Assembly (NCBI GenBank): GCA_016931995.1
Contig: JAFGDS010000017.1
Span: forward strand, 49,668-113,667
Length of the DNA: 64,000 nucleotides
Origin: Pirellulales bacterium
Lineage (GTDB): Bacteria; Planctomycetota; Planctomycetia; Pirellulales; Thermoguttaceae
Reading direction: 5' to 3'
Below are positions 57,118-64,000 of the stretch, piece by piece. The position numbers were made by a program, and so were the translations under genes. Position 1 is the first letter of the stretch. Each line of letters starts with the position of its first letter. The notes below the pieces were generated by a model. It searched no databases. It saw only the letters and a program-made list of their open reading frames with translations, and was not told the origin of the DNA.

Positions 57118-60084
57118 TCAGAGCAGATCCGGCGCGAAACCATGCCGTAGCGTGTTCTCCGTGCACGACCGCGGCTCGACGAAGTGCAGCAGGTAGTCGG
57201 CGCCGCCGGCTTTCGTGCCGCCGCCCGACAGGCCGAAGCCGCCGAACGGCTGCCGGCCGACCAGGGCGCCGGTGATGCCGCGGTTGATGTACAGGTTGCC
57301 CACGCGGTACTCCCGCCGCGCGGCCACGAGATGGGCCGGCTTGCGGCTAAATACGCCGCCGGTGAGCTTGTACGCCGTGCCGTTGGCCACGTCGAGCGCC
57401 TCGGCGAACGTCTTGACCCGCATCACGGCGAGCACCGGCCCAAAAATTTCCTCCTGCGCCAATCGGTGCTCCGGCCGGATGCCCGAAAAGATGCACGGCC
57501 CGATGTAGGGCTTGCCGACCTTCTCTTCGAGCCCCGACGGCACGTCCAGGGCCAACTCCAGCTTACCCTCCGCGCGGCCGATCTCGATGTACTCGCGGAT
57601 CTTGGCCGCGGCGCCGGGGTCGATCACGGGCCCCACGTCCGTGCCTGGCAGGGCCGGATCGCCCACCGTGAGCGACCGGGTGGATTCGACGAGCCGGGCG
57701 AGGAACGTGTCGAAGACGGCGTCCAGCACGATGGCCCTGCTACAGGCCGAGCACTTCTGCCCGCTGTAGCCAAAGGCCGACTGCCGCACGCCCACCACGG
57801 CCTCGTCCAGGTCGGCCGATTCGTCCACGATGATGGCGTTCTTGCCGCCCATCTCGCAGACGACCTTTTTCACGAGTGTTTGCCCCTCGGGCGTTTCGCC
57901 GGCGGCGCGAAGGATGCCCAGCCCGACTTCCTTCGAGCCCGTGAAGGCAATCAAGGCCACGCGGGGATCGCGCACGAGGGCCTCGCCGAGCACGCGGCCC
58001 GGCCCGGGCAGAAACTGCAGCGCGTCGGCCGGCACGCCCGCCTCCCAGAGGATCTCGCACACGAGCCGGGCGATGCCGGGCGTCTGCGTCGAGGGCTTCA
58101 CCACGGCCGTGTTGCCCGTGGCCAACGCCGCCAGCGTCATGCCGGCGCAAATGGCCAGGGGGAAATTCCACGGGCTAATGACCGCGGCCACGCCCCGCGG
58201 TTGATACCAGGTCTGATCCAGCTCGCCAACGAACCGGCCCAGCCGCTTCGGCGTGAAAAGGCCCACGGCATCGCGGGCGTAGTAGCGGGCGAAGTCGATG
58301 GCCTCGCACGTATCGGCATCGGCCTCGCGCCACGTCTTGCCCGCCTCGCGGATCATCACCGCCGAAAGCTCGTCGCGTCGCGCGTGCATCCGCGAGGCCG
58401 CCTTCGCGAGGATCTCCGCCCGCTCGATCGCGTCGCGATCGCGCCACGCGGCAAACGCGGCGAATGCCCGAGCCACCGCCGCGCGGGCGTCCTCGGCCGT
58501 GGCGGCCGACGATACCGCGGGCACCTTGACCGCGGCGACGGCCTGGGCGAATCGCTCGCGGTTGCCCGGCTGGGCGAAGTCGCGGGTCGACTCGTTGAAG
58601 AACGGCCGGCCGTCGTCCAGCCCCGCGACGGCCGCGCTGAGCTGGTGCCGCTCGGGCAGCCGGTCCAGGACGGGCGTATCGTTGGCTCCCTCGTCGCCGG
58701 ATCGTTCGTGGGGCGAGGCCAGGAGCACGTCGTCCGCGGCCTTGTCAAAGAAGCCCGCCCGAAGCCACGATTGATTCGACGTGTTTTCCAAGAGCCGCCG
58801 CACCAAATAGGCCATGCCGGGGATCATCTGCCCGATCGGCGCGTACTCCCGCAGCCGCAGCCCGCGACGGTGGATGGCCGTCTTGAGCGAATCGGCCATG
58901 CCGTGGAGCATCTGCACTTCGACGGCCGACTCGGGCAGACCGTATTGCTCCAGCAGCGCCAGCGTGTAGGCGATCGACCGGACGTTGTGCGAGCCCAGGG
59001 CCAGCTTCACGCCGCCCTGGCCCGCCGCGCGGGGCGCGGCTTCGACAAGCAGCTCCGCCATCCGCTCGAAACAGGCGTCCGTGTCGCGTTTGTCCGTCCA
59101 GACGGGCACGAGCCAGCCCATCTGCTCGGCATGCGTCACTTCGTAGTCCCAGTACGCGCCCTTAATCAGCCGCACGGTCACCTGCCGGCCGGTCCGCCGG
59201 GCCCAGTCGACGATCCGCCGAGCATCGTCCTCGCCGTCGCGGAGATACGACTGGATGGCCAAGCCCGCCGGAAAATCCACTTCCGACGCGCACCGCTCGA
59301 ACAGCGCGAGCGTCACGTCGCGCAGGGCATATTGCTCCAGGTCAAAGTTGATGAGCACATTTTGCCGCGCGGCCGACTCGAGGATGGGCCGCAGATTGTC
59401 GGCCAGCCGCGAGACCGTGCCCTCGAAGTCGATCGCGTCCGCCCGGGCGTCCAGAGAGCTGATCTTGATCGAGACGTTCGTCCGCGGGATCGGGCCCAGG
59501 TGGTCGGTTTCGAGCCGGGCATTGGCGCCCCACTTGGCCACCTCGCCAGGCAGAGTCTCGAGCAGATCGAGATAGCGGCGCTGATATTCGAGGGCTTCCT
59601 GGCGGCTTAGGCAGGCCTCGCCCAACAGATCGACGCTGAACGCGCTGCCGTCATTCCAGAGCTTGGCCAGCCGCGGCAACGTCGAGGTGGCGTCCACCCC
59701 GGCGATGAAATTGCCCGCCAGGGCCGTGATCCGATTGCTGATCGTCTTGGCCAACAGCCCCTTGGCGATGCCGCCGGCCTTCAGCCCCAGGTCCATGCCC
59801 GGCGGCAAACTCACGCCCGGCTGGCCCAGGTAGTCCACCAGGCAGTCGTACACGGCCTCGGACGAGCGGAGCATGGGGAAGGCATCGACGAAGCGGAACA
59901 ACTGCACCTTGAAGGCCGGGTCCTTCATCGCGAAGTTCATCATCTGGTCGGACCAAAACTTGGCCGAAAACCAGCCCGCCTTGTGGCTTCGGGCGTCGTC
60001 CAGGAGCCCTTGGCCAATCTCGCGGGCCTTCGACTCCAGCCAGGACCGTTCGCCCGACCGGGCGGTAGCGGTCCGGCTCGACAT
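57118..60084 (-). CDS. putA: Bifunctional proline dehydrogenase / L-glutamate-semialdehyde dehydrogenase
   Basis: 988 residues from the ATG at 60084 (GAAGGA upstream). The FAD-dependent proline dehydrogenase barrel spans about 70-470 (NFDLEQYALRD, RLIKGAYWDYE, LALGSHNVRS, EYAPIGQMIPGMAYLVRRLL). The NAD-dependent aldehyde dehydrogenase follows (about 510-985) with Glu744 in VVCEMGGKN and catalytic Cys778 in GYSGQKCSACS. It oxidises proline to glutamate with channelled intermediate. There is no N-terminal ribbon-helix-helix DNA-binding domain, so it is the minimal catalytic form and not a self-repressor. Confidence 0.96.
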   Translation of the reverse strand: MSSRTATARSGERSWLESKAREIGQGLLDDARSHKAGWFSAKFWSDQMMNFAMKDPAFKVQLFRFVDAFPMLRSSEAVYDCLVDYLGQPGVSLPPGMDLGLKAGGIAKGLLAKTISNRITALAGNFIAGVDATSTLPRLAKLWNDGSAFSVDLLGEACLSRQEALEYQRRYLDLLETLPGEVAKWGANARLETDHLGPIPRTNVSIKISSLDARADAIDFEGTVSRLADNLRPILESAARQNVLINFDLEQYALRDVTLALFERCASEVDFPAGLAIQSYLRDGEDDARRIVDWARRTGRQVTVRLIKGAYWDYEVTHAEQMGWLVPVWTDKRDTDACFERMAELLVEAAPRAAGQGGVKLALGSHNVRSIAYTLALLEQYGLPESAVEVQMLHGMADSLKTAIHRRGLRLREYAPIGQMIPGMAYLVRRLLENTSNQSWLRAGFFDKAADDVLLASPHERSGDEGANDTPVLDRLPERHQLSAAVAGLDDGRPFFNESTRDFAQPGNRERFAQAVAAVKVPAVSSAATAEDARAAVARAFAAFAAWRDRDAIERAEILAKAASRMHARRDELSAVMIREAGKTWREADADTCEAIDFARYYARDAVGLFTPKRLGRFVGELDQTWYQPRGVAAVISPWNFPLAICAGMTLAALATGNTAVVKPSTQTPGIARLVCEILWEAGVPADALQFLPGPGRVLGEALVRDPRVALIAFTGSKEVGLGILRAAGETPEGQTLVKKVVCEMGGKNAIIVDESADLDEAVVGVRQSAFGYSGQKCSACSRAIVLDAVFDTFLARLVESTRSLTVGDPALPGTDVGPVIDPGAAAKIREYIEIGRAEGKLELALDVPSGLEEKVGKPYIGPCIFSGIRPEHRLAQEEIFGPVLAVMRVKTFAEALDVANGTAYKLTGGVFSRKPAHLVAARREYRVGNLYINRGITGALVGRQPFGGFGLSGGGTKAGGADYLLHFVEPRSCTENTLRHGFAPDLL

Positions 60085-60352
60085 GGTTTGTTCCTTCGTC
60101 CGCGATCGCGACCTTCCCAGAATACCCATATCACGCCTCTTTTCTATTCTTGTCCACCACCCAGTAGGTCAAACTACGCTTGACGACCTTTTGGGATGCG
60201 GCGACTCATCGCCGCACTCCATGGATGCCAACAGCTTCCACGCCGCAACGCCCCATTCGCACACGATACGGCGATTGACGGACGGCGGCAATGGTTCCCC
60301 CAGTAAAGGGGCCGCACTTTTCCGATTGCCGCGACTCTTTTAGCATGGGGGC

Positions 60353-61063
60353 ATGATGGATGACCGCGAGAAAACGACGACGGCCGGGACCGAGGGCCGC
60401 TCGCGGTCCGCCGTCGTGGTCTGGCTCGTGGCGTGCGTGGCGTTCGCGACCGTCGCCGGGTGGCTTTCCACTTGGATCGCCAGGAGTGTGGCCCCGCTGG
60501 TGGTTTTCCCCCTTCTTCTGGGGTTTTTGCTCGGCGCATGCCTGTCGGCCTCCCGGCGGATGCTGGGCATGACGGGTCGCAAGCTGGCCCTTGGCGCGGC
60601 CCTGTTGGCGGCCGGGGCGGCCGTTTGGGGACAGCATTACGCCAGCTATCGCGAGGCCTGGCGCGTGACGGAGAACGACGCCCAGATATTTCGCCAAGCC
60701 CAACTGGCCCTGGGCGACCTGGTCCAGGGCCGCCCGCCGGTCGCCCCGAGCGGCTTGCTCGACTACCTGCGGCGGGAAGCCCAGCGGGGTCGCGCGTTGA
60801 CGACGATCTGGGGCAACTGGACCGTCAAGGGCTGGCAAGCCTGGACGAGTTGGGCGGCCGATGCCGCGCTGGTGCTCGTGGCGACCTTGGCCGTCACCGC
60901 CGTCGCAATGCGGCCTCGGGCTGACCGAGGTCAGGAAGGGAGCCGTCCCAATATCGCCGATGCGAAAACCGGGACAGTCCCCGAGACGAAAACCGGAGCC
61001 GCCCCCCCCGAGACAACCATCGAGCCGTCCCCGCCCGGCCAACAAACCTTTCCCTTGCCCTGA
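60353..61063 (+). CDS. Membrane protein of unknown function
   Basis: 236 residues. Hydrophobic segments at about 22-41, 45-65, 78-92 and 168-188. A soluble stretch of about 70 residues lies between the third and fourth helices, and the C-terminus is proline- and threonine-rich. Two ATG codons lie close together (60353, 60356). No family is recognised. It ends 8 bp before acpS in the same direction, so the two are probably co-transcribed. The 268 bp before it hold nothing I can support. Confidence 0.72.
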   Translation: MMDDREKTTTAGTEGRSRSAVVVWLVACVAFATVAGWLSTWIARSVAPLVVFPLLLGFLLGACLSASRRMLGMTGRKLALGAALLAAGAAVWGQHYASYREAWRVTENDAQIFRQAQLALGDLVQGRPPVAPSGLLDYLRREAQRGRALTTIWGNWTVKGWQAWTSWAADAALVLVATLAVTAVAMRPRADRGQEGSRPNIADAKTGTVPETKTGAAPPETTIEPSPPGQQTFPLP

Positions 61064-61071
61064 GCCCGCCC

Positions 61072-61473
61072 ATGCCCGACATCCTCGGTATCGGAATCGA
61101 CATCACCGAATGCCTGCGGATCGCCAAGATGATCGAGCGGCACGGCGATCTGTTCATCAACCGCGTCTACACGCCGGAGGAGATCCGCTACTGCCAGACG
61201 CGCAAGCAGACCACCGAGCACTTCGCCGGCCGTTGGGCCGCCAAGGAGGCGGTCCTCAAGGCCCTGGGCACGGGCTGGCGCCGGGGGATCAGTTGGCGCG
61301 ACGTCGAGGTTCTGAACGAGCCGGGCGGCCGGCCCATGGTCCGCATCCACGGCGGTGCCCGCGAGGTGGTCGAGCAGTTGGGCGTGACCAGCCTCCAGGT
61401 GACCATCTCCCATTGCCACACCCACGCCACCGCCTTCGCCATCGCCACCGGCGGCGAGGAAGATGAGGAATAA
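61072..61473 (+). CDS. acpS: Holo-[acyl-carrier-protein] synthase
   Basis: 133 residues, the full family length. Magnesium and CoA-binding marks are Asp10 in GIGIDITE and Glu59 in RWAAKEAVLKALGTG, followed by ISWRDVEV and the SHCHTHATAFAIA strand (SHx3YA-type end). It moves phosphopantetheine from CoA onto acyl carrier protein for fatty acid synthesis. It lies just downstream of a membrane protein gene, with a dispersed repeat after it. Confidence 0.95.
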   Translation: MPDILGIGIDITECLRIAKMIERHGDLFINRVYTPEEIRYCQTRKQTTEHFAGRWAAKEAVLKALGTGWRRGISWRDVEVLNEPGGRPMVRIHGGAREVVEQLGVTSLQVTISHCHTHATAFAIATGGEEDEE

Positions 61474-61520
61474 CGCGGTTGCGTCCCGCCAGCCAAAGCA
61501 GCCGCGATCGCCCTTCTCCC

Positions 61521-61648
61521 TTCGTGTTTTCGTCCTTTCGCGCTTTCGTGATTCCTTTGTCAATGGCTCGCCATGTCGTTCGAGCCGAGACGTGCATTCC
61601 GGCCCACTACACAAGATCACGAAAACACGAAAGGACGAAGACGCGAAT
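61521..61648. repeat. TTCGTGTTTTCGTCCTTTCG inverted repeat (family D), overlapping recombinase end
   Basis: An arm at 61521-61555 and an inverted arm at about 61615-61648 match closely. The second arm encodes the last dozen residues (SRLRPFVFS) and the stop of the minus-strand recombinase, so the gene end runs into the repeat. Confidence 0.85.
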
Positions 61649-63513
61649 CCATTTGGAGAGAATCTACGGGAAAGGAAAGGGGCCGGACGGCCCCCTCCTT
61701 TGCTGCGTAAACGTCGATGGATTTCAGTGTACACCGTTTGCCGGAGCGGGAGAACCGGCAGACGATGCGGTCAATGACGGTCCTGAGGACCTCGGCCTTC
61801 TGGCGGAAAATGCCCTCCTGGTTCAAGGTGGTGGTGGCCCGTTCCAGGGCCTCCTGGCGGGCTTTGAGGTTGGCCTGGAGCCGTTCCCAGGGAATGCGGA
61901 GGTCCGCAAGGTCCCTTTTGAGGGCGTCGATTTCCTTCTGGATCGCTTCACCCCGCTGGTTGGCCCGCTCTTTGAGTCTGGGTGACAGACCGGAGAAACC
62001 GTCGAGCAAGGCCTCCAGTTCGGCCTCCTTTTCAGCGATGGTCTTCTCGATGGTGGGCTTCACCGTGCTGTAGAGAGTGTCGTAGAGGCTTTCAACGGAC
62101 ACCCGCTTGGCCGCTGCCTTCCAGCGTGCCTTACCCGGCAGGTACTTTTCGGCGAACATCGCCATGTCGTACCACGTCCAGCCCAGTTCTTTCTTCGTCT
62201 CGGACATCACTGCCAGAAGCGGTCTGGCAGTCTCCAAGTCGGTGGCCTGAGTAGCGTCCGAAAGCGAATTCAATTGCGGGGCGACCTCGACGAGGTAGTC
62301 AAACACCAACGATTCGACCTCATCGTGCTCCACCCGAAAGTGACCACAGCCGGTCGGATTGCGGGTGCCCCAACGCGCATACTCGGAACAAATGTAGCCG
62401 GGGGCCAAGCCGTTGCTCTTGTTGCCCGACTGGGCACGCATGGGCTTATCGCACTTTGAGCAAATCAGAAAGCCCTTGAGCCAAAGGTGTGCCGTCTTCG
62501 GAGCGCGGTAGGTGCGAGTCTTCGTAGCGGTCAACTTGGCTTGGGCTTTCTCAAAGACCTCCGGGGCCACCAGCGGCTTGAATTCCTGTTGTTCCGGCCG
62601 CACCTGGTCGGTCTTGTCACGCGGTCGGGCCGGCTTGCGTTCGGCCGTCCTGACCTGACCGCCGCTGAATTCCATGAAACGGCTGTTGCTCTGTTTGTTG
62701 TACGTCGGATGGCCAGTATAGACTGGGTTCGCCAGAATGTATTTGATGACGCCCTGATGCCACAGTGGGCTGTAGACGGGGGCAATGCCCAAATCGTTCA
62801 AACGTCTGGCAATCTGGCCCGCCGACACATTCTCGGTCGTATACCATTTGAAAATCCGCTGGACAGTCTTGACCCGTTCGGCGACCATCGACGGACGGTA
62901 CTTCAACGTCTCATGGAGCGCCTTGGGCGGCACGTTGCCCTTGCCGTCGAATCGCTCTTGGCGGCCGTCGGGATAGACCTTAACACGCTTGTCGTGTCCT
63001 TCGTGGACACAGCGCCACTGCTCCTTAGCCTTGGGCGTTGAAGCAGGCCACGTCCATGCCGTAGGGGATGGGGCCGCCGAGGAAATTGCCCTTGCGTGCG
63101 AGCGTCAGCTTGCCGGTGAGTATCCTAACGGCCTTCTCCTTCTGTTCCCTTGTGCTGGTCAAGGCACCGATGGTGCTGGTCAAGACCGTGGCGTCATCCT
63201 CGGCGTTGAGTTGTTTGCCGGTGGCGTCCAACAGGCGGCAGTCGTGATCTCGAAGAATCGAGAAGAACTTGCCCATCTCGTAAGCGTCTCGGACGCCAAA
63301 GCGGTCCAAGGCGGCAACGACAATGGTATCGACCTGCCCTGCTTGAACTGCTTTCAGAAGCCGCTGGAAATCAGGCCGCTTGCTAGCCTTGTCGCGGCTC
63401 TCGTGGTCCTCAAGCCAATGGTCGATTGGGATGCCCGACCGCTCGATCGCCTCGCGCTGCCGAAGCGTATCTTGGGCGTCCGAAGAGCATCTCAGGTACG
63501 CGCACGTGGCCAT
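61617..63513 (-). pseudogene. Large serine recombinase, split by one frameshift
   Basis: Read together, about 630 residues from the ATG at 63513 (GGAGGGA upstream). The N-terminal resolvase domain has YLRCSSDAQDTLRQRE (Ser10 nucleophile) and ALDRFGVRDAYEMGKFF. After GGPIPYGMD the frame meets TAA at 63025. The +1 frame carries on without break (KAKEQWRCVHEGHDKRV, the recombinase domain NVSAGQIARRLNDLGI, zinc ribbon CSKCDKP ... CSEY ... CGH, then a coiled coil at about residues 480-560). The shift most likely reflects one extra C in the CCC run at 63033-63035 (minus strand). It may be an inactivating mutation or a sequence error. It catalyses site-specific integration. The element it belongs to probably extends right of the window. 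Confidence 0.85.
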
Positions 63514-63519
63514 AGGGTT

Positions 63520-63762
63520 AGTCCCTCCAAAGTGGTCTTCCATTGTAATCTTGATGGACGCTGATGCAACGCGGTTTCCAACCATTTGAGATGGCTGGCT
63601 CCTTCTGAATCTTGCCGGCCGCACGCCTTCCAAAGGCCGTATGTCGCTGTTCAGGGGCACCACGGCGATCTGGATGGGCTCGTGATAGCCGGCCTGGAGG
63701 CCCGTGGTCTCCAGGTCCACCGAGGCCAGGAGATTGCCGTTCAGGTGGAGACATACAGACAT
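63520..63762 (-). pseudogene. N-terminal fragment of a DnaQ-like 3'-5' exonuclease
   Basis: From an ATG at 63762 the protein begins NLLASVDLETTGLQAGYHEP and continues IQIAVVPLNSDIRPLEG, which matches the exonuclease motif I (Asp-x-Glu) and following strand of DEDD exonucleases. After about 48 residues the match stops, and the frame runs on through unrelated residues into the recombinase start. It looks like a broken gene of which only the front remains. Confidence 0.6.
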
Positions 63763-63785
63763 GTACACCGAGCATCATTGGTGTT

Positions 63786-63911
63786 CCGAATGGCTCGACG
63801 CCTGTGACTGACCCGGTATCTGTGACTGATCCGAAGCTCGTGATTTGTCCGGCACTTCTGATTGATTCGACACCTGCAACTGCTTTGATGCCCGCGACTG
63901 CTCCTCCTCGT
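63786..63911. repeat. Seven-unit 18-bp tandem repeat
   Basis: Seven consecutive 18-bp units of the type GTGACTGATCCGAAGCTC, diverged from one another but in strict phase. On the minus strand one frame reads as six-residue repeats (DQSQIP, GQSQAS). There is no start codon for it within the window. Confidence 0.75.
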
Positions 63912-63953
63912 GGTCGTGTCCTGCCCCAGTCGGAATTGGAATTCTCGTTGTTG

Positions 63954-63970
63954 CGGGTTAGTATAACCCG
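63954..63970 (+). promoter_or_regulatory. Palindrome CGGGTTAGTATAACCCG upstream of the edge gene
   Basis: Perfect 7-bp arms around GTA, containing TATAAC, a -10-like hexamer, 18 bp before the start codon at 63988. It could be an operator over a promoter. Confidence 0.4.
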
Positions 63971-63987
63971 AAGCGAAGGAGGATTCC

Positions 63988-64000
63988 ATGAGTGGCAAGG
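63988..64000 (+). CDS. Start of a plus-strand gene cut by the window edge
   Basis: ATGAGTGGCAAGG is preceded at 5 bp by AAGGAGG (63976-63982), the strongest ribosome site in the window. Only four residues (MSGK) are visible, so no product can be named. It probably belongs to the element carrying the recombinase. Confidence 0.5.

Noticed and set aside
57184..59610. An 808-codon open frame on the plus strand
   Set aside because: It lies entirely antisense to putA, which has full catalytic motifs. No ribosome site and biased composition.
63786..63911. CRISPR array
   Set aside because: The 18-bp units are directly adjacent and diverged, with no spacers and no cas genes nearby.

Overview
The window is GC-rich bacterial DNA. 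Several traits together point to Planctomycetota, probably a Pirellulales-like or related lineage: a planctomycete-style exosortase with PEP-CTERM target proteins, a DUF1559 protein with a type IV pilin-like N-terminus, dockerin and LamG surface proteins, an HzsA-related cytochrome, MJ0042/GYF_2 proteins, and many weak or absent Shine-Dalgarno sites. This assignment is inference from gene content. No rRNA, tRNA or CRISPR array was seen.

Layout. 1-5.6 kb (minus): TPR protein (cut by the window edge), Wzc-like tyrosine autokinase and exosortase, an exopolysaccharide/protein-sorting cassette. 5.6-6.8 kb: long gap with no supportable gene. 6.8-11.2 kb: sigma factor, two small membrane proteins, M28 peptidase, DegT aminotransferase. 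11.5-23.5 kb: secreted carbohydrate and catabolic genes (glycoside hydrolase-like protein, Gfo/Idh/MocA oxidoreductase, OFA transporter, HzsA-like cytochrome, GH10 xylanase) and a serpin-like lipoprotein. 23.6-26.7 kb: single-chain restriction-modification enzyme with an AT-richer centre. 27-31.5 kb: GYF/MJ0042 protein, aminotransferase, carA. 31.8-40.4 kb (minus): ADPRM-like phosphoesterase, DUF1559/lipoprotein pair, three LamG PEP-CTERM proteins and a GntR/LacI-type regulator.

41.1-52.5 kb (plus): the most striking block, a compact seven-gene alpha-glucan operon. It holds one GT4 glycosyltransferase with intact catalytic motifs, two GT-B paralogues that have lost them (one fused to DUF4912), a UDP-sugar pyrophosphorylase, two GH57 enzymes (one a branching enzyme) and GlgX. 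It contains no GlgC or GT5 GlgA, so I infer a UDP-sugar-dependent polyglucan system, possibly with catalytically dead glycosyltransferase partners. 52.7-61.5 kb: two more PEP-CTERM proteins, an aldose-epimerase-like protein, a phosphatase, PutA, a membrane protein and AcpS. 61.6-64 kb: a frameshifted large serine recombinase, an exonuclease fragment, an 18-bp tandem repeat and a new plus-strand gene start at the edge.

The gaps between genes carry at least eight families of short dispersed inverted repeats. At two loci families are nested inside one another, and three genes take their stop codon or last residues from a repeat.
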